Source: Talinum fruticosum
Taxonomy: Eukaryota; Streptophyta; Magnoliopsida; Caryophyllales; Talinaceae
Reading direction: 5' to 3'
DNA: 64,000 nucleotides
Assembly: GCA_021018815.1 (NCBI GenBank)
Contig: JAITYX010000008.1
Location: 6,756,001 to 6,820,000 of the forward strand
The notes beneath the pieces were generated by a model. That model was given only the letters and a program-made list of their open reading frames with translations, made no database searches and was not told the DNA's origin. The translations under genes and the position numbers were made by a program. This document shows positions 1 through 10,800 of this stretch, piece after piece; the stretch's first letter is position 1; each line of letters starts with the position of its first letter.

Positions 1-441
1 TAGGTCCTTCTCTTCTCTCTCTCCAGTCTCCATAGTCACTATGTCTCTATCTGATTTTCTCTCTCCTCGTCCTCCTCCCAACGGCCCTTGTTGCCGGTGC
101 ACCTGGGACAAAGACATCGAAAACCATTACCCATGCAACATGACTGTTAAATACAAGGTGGGCGCAATTGCGGCCATTCTGACCTTCGGCGGCATCAGGG
201 TGTTCTTCCTGATCATCAAAAGAAACGTGTTGCTTTGGCTGGAGAGCAACATGTTTTTTCGTGATAAAGGCATATGCGGTGCGGGGTAATTCTGTCCACG
301 GGATTTATTCACATCCTCCCCGACGCCTTTAAGAATATGACGAACCCATGCCTGAACAATGGCCCATGGCAGAGCTTAGCTTCCCTTTGCTGGGTTGGCC
401 GCCATGGTCAGGGCTCTAGGCACTCTGATGATTGACTATTC
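1..441 (+). pseudogene. ZIP-family metal transporter fragment (decayed)
   Basis: A degraded piece of a plant ZIP (ZRT/IRT-like) zinc/iron transporter. A hydrophilic stretch near 100-160 (CTWDKDIENHYPCNMTVKYK) precedes a hydrophobic first-membrane-helix region. At 301-360, in another frame, the sequence reads GFIHILPDAFKNMTNPCLNN, the family hallmark at the end of helix 2 (HILPDAF, then the start of the variable loop). Stops and frame changes separate these blocks, for example a TAA at 287-289, and the fragment ends in a stop near 439-441, so it cannot encode a working transporter of the usual 330-370 residues. It faces an inverted second copy at 438-763. The ZIP assignment is from motif recognition; the break positions are read directly. 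Its left end may extend beyond the window. Confidence 0.75.
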
Positions 442-763
442 AAGGCATGGGTTTGTCAGATTCTCGAAAGCGGCGGGGAGGATGTGAATAAATGGCGTGG
501 ATGGAAACTCCTTTATCACGAAGGACAAGTTGTTCTCTGGCCGAAGTGCTGGCACATTTCTTGACACCAGAATGGTTCGATTGCGCCCACTTTGTATTTG
601 ACCGTCACATTGCGTGGGTCATGATTTTCGGTGTCTTTGTTACTGGAGACGAGGGCCACCGGGAGGAGGACGAGGAGAGAGAAAATCAGCAAGTTGGATG
701 CCGCTAACATAGTGGCTATGGAAACTGAGGAGAGGAGAGAAAAGAGGGACCAAATGGAATGCA
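438..763 (-). pseudogene. Inverted second copy of the ZIP transporter fragment
   Basis: Read on the minus strand, this repeats the fragment at 1-349 in opposite orientation. It has the same hydrophobic leader (MLAASNLLIFSLLVLLPVAL), the same NKDTENHDPRNVTVKYKVGA stretch, and at the other end the same DNA for the HILPDAF region and CLNN loop. The first-helix segment is partly deleted and followed by a stop, so this copy is also dead. The arms differ by scattered substitutions and indels, so they are diverged, not a perfect palindrome. The unpaired centre is about 350-437. Alternative views, such as two independent fragments landing tail to tail, are less likely because homology runs along almost the whole arm. 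Confidence 0.72.
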
Positions 764-862
764 AGTGTACTCTTCTGACTTTTTTTCTTTTAGGGAGGAG
801 AGAAACAGGGCAGAGGAGATACTGGATGAGGAGTACAAGGTTTTTTAATGGGGAGATTATTG

Positions 863-2846
863 AGTGCCCACTTGGAGCATTAAATAAGAATTTTGATTGG
901 GTAATTTTATCTTAAAATATATCCTATAGATAATTACATTAGGTTATCTGATTGTCATAAAATTATGTATATTAGACGATATCTTGAATTCAGTTAAAAA
1001 AAGAAGATAACTTACATTAGGTAACCAACTCTACTTATTTTATCTTATTCCATATATTTTCTCTGTCTATCTACCTTTTCTTTCTAATCTCATGTTATTT
1101 TTTTCCAGCTTAAATTTATTTTTTCCCCATTTCTATTTCTCACTCCCCCTTTTTGGGCTCAGAATACTCCAATCTCGTGTTAATATTTTTCTTAGAAAAG
1201 GGTAAATATAACAAGGAGTTAAACTTGGGGAGCTTTTCTCACCAGCGTTCTACCTAAGTTATCACCATACAAAATAGATGCATGGGCCTGATCAACACTA
1301 CAATTCCAAGAAATTGAGTGGTTAACTGAATGGCCTGACAGTGTCATCCAATCTCATGATAATATATCATGCATCTTATTTCTTCCTTTTTTGGAGGGGT
1401 GGGGAGGGTTGCCTAGGTAATGTATCGTGCAAAAAGCATATGTATGGTAATTGATGTGTGAATGTGAGATATGGCAAGCTAATGGCTCCAACTTCTAAAA
1501 AGAATCGTCCCTTAATCCCTTCTAAAAATACCACCGACTATAACAAAGAAGATTGTACATGATATATTCATTTGAGATTGAAATGATAAATAAAAATGGA
1601 AAAAAATGAAGCTAAAAAAATTAACGTAAAATTGAAAGAAAAAGCATGCAGAGAGAAAAAATATACAAAAGAAGATAAAATAATAAGAGTTACCTAATAT
1701 AACTTGTGTTTTAATAGATGTAATTTCATGGCAACTAAATAATCTAGTGTAATTATTTCTAAGATAAGCTTTAATTTAAAATTGCCAAATTAAAATTCTT
1801 ATTTAGGTGCTGTTTGGCCTAATTTTTAAAAATATGTTTTTGTTTTTTAAAAGTAGTTTTTCCAAAACTATTTTTACAGTAATTGCAAAGTGTTTGGCCC
1901 AATTTATAGTTAAGTGCTTATTTCAATTCAAGTTGTTTGACCTAGTTTTTTATTGATTTTTTAACTTCTTTTTTTCCTTGTATTTTCTAATAATTCAGAC
2001 TTATTATTTTTTTCAAATTAATTTTGAAGGATGATTCAATAGTATCAGATTTATGGGAGAACTACTCTACTTGTTTGCACACAAAATTTTGTATTTTTCA
2101 TAATAGCTTCCCCCCCAACCCTCTCTCTCCCTCCCTCCTCTGCACCCAACTTTTTCATGGAAAATCATTGTAAAAAAAGTATTGATACCCAGAACTCCTT
2201 AGTATTACAGAACTTGAAGCAATAGATAACATTTAATGATGCATCAATTATAATCTCATAAATTACTAACAGATGGAAAAGGTATAAAATATTATAGTTG
2301 TTTGCCTAACTTGAATATGGGCATTGTAGTTTTTCGATTTTGGTGGCTAATGACAGCAAGCTCAATGATGAGGATTGCAAATCTAGACACAATTATATAT
2401 GTGCAATCATCGGATATTCAAAAGTTCGAAGCACCAAGAAAATCTTGAAAGCTAAATTAAGGATCAAATTTTTATCAAGGTATAAAGAATGTGGCAATGG
2501 CAATGTGAAGTTTTTTAGTTTTTGACGGAAGAATTGCCTGTATTTTATGGAGGAGGACAGAGAAGATACATGTCACTTTATAAGAAGCAAAGAGGAATTA
2601 TGTAGTTTAATTGGGGCATTTGGGTCCAATCAAAAATTTTCATTAAATGGTCGAGCTGTTTCACGAGAAACCAGAAACAGAAGCACCAAATTGGTGTTTC
2701 TGATTTTGGGGCTTCTTTTTACAATTCAGTTTTTTGAAAACAGTTTTGAGATTTTGGAAAATAATTGTTTGGCCCAGTTTTTATTTTTAGTTCTCAAAAC
2801 ACTTCTAAAATCCAGGCCAAACAAACCTTAGTGCCCCAGGGGCACT
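863..2846. mobile_element. Foldback-type element with long inverted arms, interrupted by a nested element
   Basis: The left arm, from AGTGCCC at 863 through about 1146, reappears in reverse complement from about 1565 to 1805 and then, after the nested element at 1806-2830, at 2831-2846 (GTGCCCCAGGGGCAC). Paired landmarks are TAAATAAGAATTTT near 881 against AAAATTCTTATTTA near 1792, TTACATTAGGTAAC near 1012 against GTTACCTAATATAA near 1690, and TTTTATCTTA against AAGATAAAAT. No transposase can be read inside, so it is non-autonomous. I could not find a clean target duplication, so the superfamily is open; long arms fit Mutator-like or foldback elements. Arms are roughly 260 bp, judged by eye. 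Confidence 0.65.
1806..2827. mobile_element. PIF/Harbinger (Tourist-like) non-autonomous element, about 1.02 kb
   Basis: The element starts GGTGCTGTTTGGCCT and ends with the imperfect reverse complement GGCCAAACAAACC. It is flanked on both sides by TTA (1803-1805 and 2828-2830), the 3-bp target duplication typical of PIF/Harbinger. Subterminal sequence is also inverted: TTTTTAAAAATATG with GTGTTTGGCCCAATT on the left, and TTTGGCCCAGTTTTTA on the right. It sits inside the right arm of a foldback element, which it splits. Short open frames inside (2340-2525, 2547-2831) resemble no transposase I recognise. Confidence 0.78.
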
Positions 2847-2949
2847 AAATACCTTAATTCTATAATTTAATATTCTTTTGCTACTGTCTTGCAATTCGAT
2901 GTCCATTTTTCTAAATGCTTACTGTTATGATTTACTATAACTAATGTAG

Positions 2950-5585
2950 GATGGCAAGACATTGTACAATGAGCTGGAGGTTGTCGAGGGTATGAAGCTG
3001 GATCGGGGTTACATATCTCCTTATTTCATCACCAACCAGAAAACCCAGAAGTGTGTAAGTGTTTTTCTTAAATTTTATGCACATTATTTGCTTGGTGAAT
3101 ATTGTATGTGCCTTCATGTCTTGAGTCATGTCTTAGTATTATGTTCTCAATGCTGACAGGAATTGGATGACCCACTCGTTTTGATCCATGAGAAGAAAAT
3201 TACCAGCGTTAATGCTGTAGTCAAAGCTCTAGAGTTGGCATTGAAGGTATTCAGCTCATTGCTTAATTAGCTTATGCTTCTCTTGAAAAGTGCCTTGCTG
3301 TTCTATGAACCAACACTTTTCTGAAAAAATTTTGTTTTGCAGAGGCAAAAGCCTTTGTTGATTGTCGTTGAAGATGTTGACAGTGAAGCCTTGGCGACTC
3401 TTATCTTAAATAAGATTCGTGCCGGACTTAAGGTATATTTCACAAGCTTCCTTCATATGGGATGTTTTGTTACTTCTCTGCTTAACTGAAGGTAAAGTAG
3501 TTTTTAGAGCATCTTTTAATGTTCATCATGCATCTGCACAGGTTTGTGCCATTAAAGCCCCAGGCTTTGGAGAGAACAGAAAGGCCAATTTGCAGGATCT
3601 TGCAACTCTTACTGGTGGACAGGTGAGTTGCCCTTGTAGTGGTTGAAATTTACAACAGTTATTAGTGTCTTAGAGATTAAAATGTTACTTTGCATTGCTA
3701 CGCAGGTTATAACTGAGGAGCTTGGCATGAATATGGATAAGGTTGATCTAGATATGCTTGGCTCATGCAAAAAGGTAAGATCTTTGTATAAATGGTCATT
3801 ACATTTTCTCGGTGAGCTGCAAAATGAGTTCTGTGTGTATGTAGCTCTAATCATAATTTACAAGTAATCAAATAATACTTGGTGCTATGCAGGTCACCGT
3901 CTCAAAGGATGACACTGTCATCCTCGACGGCGCAGGTGACAAGAAGTCAATTGAGGAAAGATGCGAACAGGTTTGTTTTACTTTTTGTCATTGTCACATC
4001 TTGTCAAAGATTATGTTGGAAACTTGACATTTTCTATTACTTTCACTGGAAACTAGATTCGGGCAGCAATTGAAGCAAGCACATCTGATTACGACAAGGA
4101 GAAATTGGAGGAGAGGCTTGCGAAGCTTTCTGGTGGAGTTGCTGTATTGAAGGTTTGTATGGTTTGAATTCTCATAGTTGTGCATTCATGTTTGAAGCTC
4201 CATAGCACATTTTTAGTGCATTTTTGCTAATCATATTTTCTGATATCATTTATGTAAATTTATTTCCAGATTGGAGGAGCTAGTGAAGCTGAAGTGGGTG
4301 AAAAGAAGGATAGAGTGACAGATGCTTTGAACGCTACCAAGGCTGCAGTTGCAGAAGGTATTTTACCTGGTGGTGGTGTTGCCCTTCTTTATGCCTCGAA
4401 AGAGTTGGACACGCTTCAAACAGCTAACTATGATCAGAAAATCGGTGTACAGATCATACAAGCAGCTCTGAAGGTTTGTCTCAACAGTTGGTTTGGCTAG
4501 ATCATTATTGATGTCCATTTCACATTTAGAATTGCATTGCATTGTTATTAGTGCTGAATATGAGTTGGGAAGTATGATTAGTTATCTTGTAGCTAAGTAG
4601 GTAATGACCTGTATGATAATCTGTGCAGACCCCTGTTTATACAATTGCTTCGAATGCTGGGGTTGAAGGACCTCTCATTGTTGGCAAGTTACTGGAGCAG
4701 GATGACCCGGACCTCGGCTATGATGCTGCCAAGGGTAAAACTCACTCTCAAGACTTCTCAGTTGTTGCAAGATTAAATTTGATTCATGACAGTCATTTAC
4801 TTGGCATGAATGACCCAAACTACCCGTCGTGGAGACCCAGATCAAGCGAACTTGCTTTGTACATACCTGAGATTGGTTTTCCTGACCCATAGTAACTTTG
4901 TTTCGTTTCAAGTATGGTAAATTGGTAATTTGCAAATAGTTCTTGGTATGAGGACTGAACTCAAATAAGACAAGCAGCACCCAATCCTTCTTCCAAAATG
5001 CTCCACCAAGCATTGATTGCTAGCTTGTTTATTTGACTGCTAAGAACAAAGTTGATTTGGCATGATGGTTCAAGGCCTGCATAAGGGTTTCACCCTTGGT
5101 TTCTTGATTTTGAGCCCTCGGATGCATGAATTCCCCTTGGGGAATTTGCGGGAAGTCGACGAGTCATTCGTGGGTCTGTTTCCCTTGCAAGCTAGGCCTC
5201 CGTTGGGCCTAACCTTGCCCCCACCCCCACCCCCCAAAAAAAAAAAAAAAACAGGGATCCTCTAAACCATGTTTCATTATTTTTCTCTGTGGACTGAGCA
5301 GGCGAATATGTAAATATGGTGAAAGCTGGAATTATTGATCCACTAAAAGTTATTAGGACAGCATTGGTTGACGCTGCCAGGTAACTCAAGTTTTTGTTCA
5401 TCCCCTCCCCTCCCCAATGTACTCTACCTTTGAAGAATGTAGATAGTAACCGATGCTTACTTTGATGTAGTGTGGCATCATTGATGACAACCACAGAAGC
5501 TGTTGTAGTCGAGGCGCCCAGAGATGAGAAGGATGCTGCTCCGGCTATGGGTGGCATGGGTGGCATGGGCGGTATGGGTTACTGA
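2950..5585 (+). CDS. CPN60: Mitochondrial chaperonin CPN60 (HSP60), 3' part: last 11 exons
   Basis: Group I chaperonin subunit; tetradecameric rings fold proteins in the mitochondrial matrix with CPN10. Exons that join in frame: 2950-3054, 3160-3246, 3343-3432, 3542-3622, 3706-3774, 3893-3970, 4057-4152, 4270-4473, 4629-4734, 5302-5380, 5471-5585; all introns are GT-AG. They give 369 residues, from [20 protein letters not shown] (apical-domain start) through [25 protein letters not shown], the [15 protein letters not shown] motif and the ATP-domain motif [12 protein letters not shown], to a Gly-Met tail ending GGMGGMGY. Family members have about 575 residues, so some 205 N-terminal residues are missing. 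The sequence opens at a good splice acceptor, so either the 5' exons lie left of the window behind an intron over 2.9 kb, or the gene is 5'-truncated. No frame breaks were seen. Confidence 0.93.
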
Positions 5586-5855
5586 TGGGATTGATAGTGT
5601 AATGATGTACTCCTCGCATTCTTTTCACCCATTGCTGACACCTAAACAGAAATGTTTCTGCTAATTTTTCTGGCATTTGTTTTTGGTTTTTAGCTTAGGA
5701 AAGCATTGTGTATTCATTTTTCTTTAGTGGGAGAATAGTTTTGTAGAGGGCCTGCCAATGCAGGAAAGCAACATTTGATTTCATGTGGAACTATCCTTCC
5801 ATAAGAAATGATATAATCACAATAATCATTTGAACAGAAATGTTTGCATGCTTGT

Positions 5856-5976
5856 GTTTTTAGTCAGGTGGTAATACAAAAGTTTTCTACTTATGATCCT
5901 GGTCCAAAAGTGGGTGTATCTGTATATCTTTAGTCGGGTGGTAATACCTGTGTGTTTTTAGTCAGGTGGTAATACG
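5856..5976 (+). repeat. Three-copy short repeat in the CPN60 3' region
   Basis: The word TTTAGTCAGGTGGTAATAC occurs three times (the second copy has GTCGGG), with related flanks after copies 1 and 3 (AAAAGTTTTCTACTT and GAAAATTTTCAACTT). Spacing is about 70 and 27 bp. It looks like local duplication in the UTR. Confidence 0.6.
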
Positions 5977-7049
5977 AAAATTTTCAACTTCTGATTCTAG
6001 TCCGATTAAGTGGGACTGTTTGTTTCAGTGTGAGAATACTGCTCATCGCTCTATTAAACATTTATTACTCCTTACTGCTAGTTATAACTGTCGGAAGGAA
6101 TAAGCCTAACATGGCTAGATTATGACCTTCATACTATGGATCTATATGCAAAATGTGAAGAGAGCTAGATCATTGCAACATCACCAAGGTCTCGCTCTAA
6201 AAAGCTTGCGCAGTAGCTTCCGCCTCCATTTTGACTGCCTTCTTTGGCAGAGGAGTTCCCTTCCCTTTCCGAAAATGTATTATTCTGGGGGTCGGCTCAG
6301 TAAATATAAGAAGTGTTCTGCTGTTTGGCTGACATTATTCTTCCCATTCGGGTGGGTTTACTCAGAAGTCAAGTAAGAAGGAATGGAACCACTGGAGAGT
6401 CGTCTGCAGTTCACATTTGGGCACGATGACTGACTTTGTAAGCGAAACACGACCCAATTTCAGCTATTCTGGGTTCAAAATGATCGTAGCAAAATCAAAG
6501 TTTATCATAAGTCAGCAAAGTTTCTATGGTGTTCTGTTTATTTTGTTGTGTGTAAGTGGAATCAATCACCTAAATGACATGATTCAACTGCCAGTGAGAT
6601 TACGAGCTTCCTGAGAAGAGTAAGTTGAATCATGTAAATAGCATGAGAAGGAAGAAAGTCGAATCAGCAAAATGGCATTACTCAACAACTGATGAATTGT
6701 TTGTTGAATCCCTCTTTTTTTGCGCTCACTCTAAAGAATAGACTATCCATAATAAAAATAGAGAATCAACAAAACTGCCATTTGCCAGAAAACTCTTCTG
6801 TCAATAATAAATCAATCCTTACACTCAAAGAGATTTCTAAAACAAATAATGGCTCGAGAACTTACAATAATACCAACTTTTCTCTGATAACCGTCGCTAC
6901 TTCAGAGGTGACTCTTTCATAGTTGATTTATCGGTTTTTCTAACCACTGCCTAGTGGACATGGTTAAGAAGAAATAATTAAGGATATTTTGGTCTTAAAA
7001 AATTTGGAAAATACAAAAGCATTCTAAGCGAGTTTTTGTGTGACAAAAA

Positions 7050-7097
7050 CACCCTCATCCATGCAGGCTTGTACACCCTCATCGATGCAGGCTCATA
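7050..7097 (+). repeat. Tandem 24-bp repeat, two copies
   Basis: CACCCTCATCCATGCAGGCT plus GTA-type ends, repeated back to back with three or four differences (CATCC/CATCG, CTTGTA/CTCATA). No coding or RNA function is evident. Confidence 0.6.
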
Positions 7098-7847
7098 CTT
7101 CATTTTCTCGGACAAGAGGGACTTGTGTTTCCAACCGAACAACACACACTATCGTTAAGCTATTAGTCCAAATTTTAATGCACAAACTCGAGCTACGAGC
7201 TTTTCCTAAAGTATGAATGAACAACAACATAAGCGCAAATGATCATTGGATTTGATGCTGGAGTGTTATGCAAGAGCTATTTTTGCCCCTAAAACCTTCA
7301 TAGACACAAGTCACATAATATGAATCTCTAAATACAGTTTTAAGTCCATGTATGTATATATTTTTCTTAAGATGCTGTATTAATTGCATTTTCACAAGTT
7401 ATATACAAGTCCTTTTCATCGTCAATACTAATGCTATCCTTTATAAAGATAATAATGTAATAATTATTAACAAGACAATATTTAGCTATTATTGTCAATA
7501 TTAAAAAAATAATAAATATAAATATTAGAATCACAATCTTAGCCAGCGGGGTTACTCGAACTGGGTGAAACAACTGGACAGGAAAGAAGATTACAGCAAG
7601 GCATGAAGAGTTAAGAATCTACTTCTTATTATGAAATCAAAGTCATAGAAATTTATAGTATTTGTGACACTCCATTACAAGGAAACGGCAAATACGCAAC
7701 ATATGATTGCTATAGATGCTCAGCTTGAAAGGGTCGGGGAAAGAAATCCCCAGAATAGCTGGTATAAACTTACAAGTTAAAATCAAGGAGGGAATGCAAA
7801 ATTAATACATAACCTGTCTTTTTCGGGTCTCTGTGAGTGTGTGACTA

Positions 7848-10800
7848 CTATTTGCTTTTACGACGTTTCTGAGTTCCAGCACAATCAGAACAGTACCATT
7901 TTCCCTTTGGCTTCTCTTTCAAACCAACACATCCAAAATGGAACCATTCAATGCGACACTGCAACAGAGGCATAATGACCTTAATTAGATCACAAGTAAA
8001 AATTTGATTGTACGGGGTCAATGTCAGTTGAGGAAATGAACATACATCAGGATTATCACATGCAACCATCTCTCCATAGCTGACTTGGTTGCAGAGACAA
8101 TATGTGGGCTCATTTGGATCAACCGGTAAATCCAGGTCCATACTTGTTGGGTTCGCAGGAGCACTTGTAACTGATGTTCCTGCTGCAGCAGCCGCTGCAA
8201 GACGTGTTCTACAAAGACAATTGATGGTTAATGAGAATAGTTTTCATAACAGCAGCAGCAGCAGAGAAACGTACCATCACTTATAGATAGGAAAACAGAC
8301 ACATACATGGCCCAGCTGTTAGAAGAATTATTTTGCTAATAATACTATGCCGGCCCCATCCACCCCAAATAAAAAAAAAAAGAAAAAAAGACTAAACAAA
8401 AACTGAAATCAATCTGGAGATGTTAGCTACAATCAGGGGAGCAATGCATAGACAAATAATATTTATAACCAAACCGACTTGGTCAAGTCGGTAGAGTTAT
8501 TGTCTTCCACCATCAAGACTCAGACTGGAAATGGATCCTTGGTGGACAATACCTCTTAGAAGTGAGCTTATCTAGGCCTCAACACCCCCTCCCCGGGAAT
8601 ACACACAAACTAAAAGAGGGGAAAGTAGGGTGCCAGCATCCTTAGCTGACCACAAGAACGGGAAGAAAAGAAAAGATATATACTTTTTACGTCCACCTCT
8701 ACTGCCTTCACTGCCCCTTCCAGATTTTGTGCTACTTTCAACATTTGCATCAGGTGAACCAGTAGCAGATGCAAGTTCTCTCTCTGACAAAACCAAGGTC
8801 ATTTATAAGACATTAAGTATACTTAAGCAAAAGGTAAAGGCATGAGATCACAGCAAAGCAAGGCAAACTCTCAGAGCACCACGTCGAATCTCTTCTTCAG
8901 ATTTCTTCAGAAATTGATCAAGCTGTTGAATGTGTGCATCCACCTGTTACACACTCAAGATAGCACTACTCAGTAAAGATCATAGAAACTTCATGGGTTT
9001 GACCCTCACACTTCGAAACTCCAAAAATAAACTGACTTCAACTAAAATCATTGAAAATCACACGTTTGACTCTAAATGATGCAGATAGGACATTTTTCTT
9101 TCCTGCTTTCATTTCATTTCAGTTCGCTGCAGCATGCAATTACAGCACTCAAGATAGCACTACTCAGTAAAGATCATATTCATGGGTTTGACCCTCACAC
9201 TTCGAAAACTCAAAAATAAACTGACTTCAACTAAAATCATTGAAAATCACACGTTTGACTCTAAATGATGCAGATAGGACATTTTTCTTTCCTTCTTTCA
9301 TTTTATTTCAGTTTGCCGCAGCATGCAATTACAGCACCTCCTCTCTTTTCTGGCACATCTATAGATTAGAAGAAGATGAATAAACTCCATGCACCCCTCC
9401 CAAAACCAAAGTTCTAAAGTTGGTAAAGATGATTTGATGCAAGAAAAAAGGGGGGCCAGGAGCTCTTGGTTTAGGTGGCAAGACTTGAAGTCATTCTGTC
9501 CAACCACCACCCTCTCAACCAATTCCCTGCACAGTTAACAATGAAATTGAGCATTTTGATCTCTTCACACAGGAATTACATATTTACTACAAGCATAGCT
9601 AGATTTCGTCAAGGATTTGAAAGCCTTGTAGTTTGTTAATCTGCTAATTTAAGTGAAATTAGATGCAACCCCCCCAAAAAAAAAAAAAAAGAGTGAATAT
9701 TGAGATGAGGAATAAAGGTCCATGCACCCCTGCCAAACCCAAAGTGCTGAAGTTAGTAAAGATGAGGAATCTCTCATTTTCTAAGCTCCATAAAAGCAGT
9801 TGAAATGCAAAGCACACCAACTACAGGGCCTGCTCCAATAATGAACATGCAGGTCAGAGTAGGGGAAAAATGCTTGTGCAACTTGAGTCAAGTAAGTGAC
9901 CAGAGCACCCGCTGCTTCAACTTGCGGAATGATTAATTCATTTTTTCATTTTGTTTTCCCTTTTCACATACTAGTCAAAGCATTTTGTTATCATACATCA
10001 GTCATAATTTCTTTTTACTGTTTTTCTCCCGCGGGGTTGGGGGGTGTGCAGGGAGAGGGAGAATGAGAAGGAGAAGGAGACATCGGTTGTACCAAATCGT
10101 ATGCTTGAACTGCCAAAGCAACCTTCTCATCAGCAATGCTGATACTATGTTTTTGCTCATCAAGTGCTTCATCTGAAAATCTAATATGGGATGGGTCTGG
10201 CGTAATACTACCAGATATCAATCCTCGCTTTAAATCTTCTATTTCTTGCTCACAGCGCTGTTCATTTTGCCGCAAGATCTCTGCAATTACACCCCCCAAA
10301 AAAAAGAAGCAAAAGAAAAAGCGGGAAGGACTTAGTTCAATAGTTCAGATAAGAAGCAAAACTGAAGTTGGTGCTCATTACAATAACTTTTGCGCCCTCT
10401 GCACATCGACTTTTTATTATTTCCGAAATACGCCAGGCGACAAAAGGGGAGGAAGAAAAGGGTAACCTTTGGCAAAATTTAATAACGGGAAAGAAAGATT
10501 CACGGAGCCTGATCGCCCAAATATAAACATACCCTGTAAACTTTTGTCGAGATCTCGTAACAAAGCGTATTTCTTCTGCAGAATATTTGGAAGCAACTCA
10601 ACATCTGTATATTTTTTCAAAATATCAGAACAATTATATCCAGATAAAGATGAAATTTGTTCCTTAGAAGGTAAAGAAAAAGCATAGTTTTCCACACTCT
10701 ATAATCCCAAAAAGACCTGCCAGGTTCATGACCAAATAATCAAAAATCTGAAAGTACACATAAATGACATTGATGATGGGGATCTGCAAGCATCATCTGT

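Larger units (their letters stand above)
5586..7847. other. Spacer between CPN60 and the ING gene
   Basis: This holds the CPN60 3' UTR at the left and the downstream flank of the convergent ING gene at the right. Three copies of a TTTAGTCAGGTGGTAATAC word lie at about 5858-5877, 5929-5947 and 5956-5976. A 24-bp unit is repeated twice at 7050-7097. Open frames at 6122-6376, 6417-6614 and 6692-6922 match no family I know and have no splice or promoter support, so I do not call them genes. Confidence 0.5.

Noticed and set aside
6122..6922. Three open frames between CPN60 and ING as possible small genes
   Set aside because: No homology, no consistent splice sites, and the composition of intergenic DNA.
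7050..7097. CRISPR-like or array system
   Set aside because: Only two directly adjacent units without spacers, in a plant genome; all other repeats here are tandem or inverted duplications.
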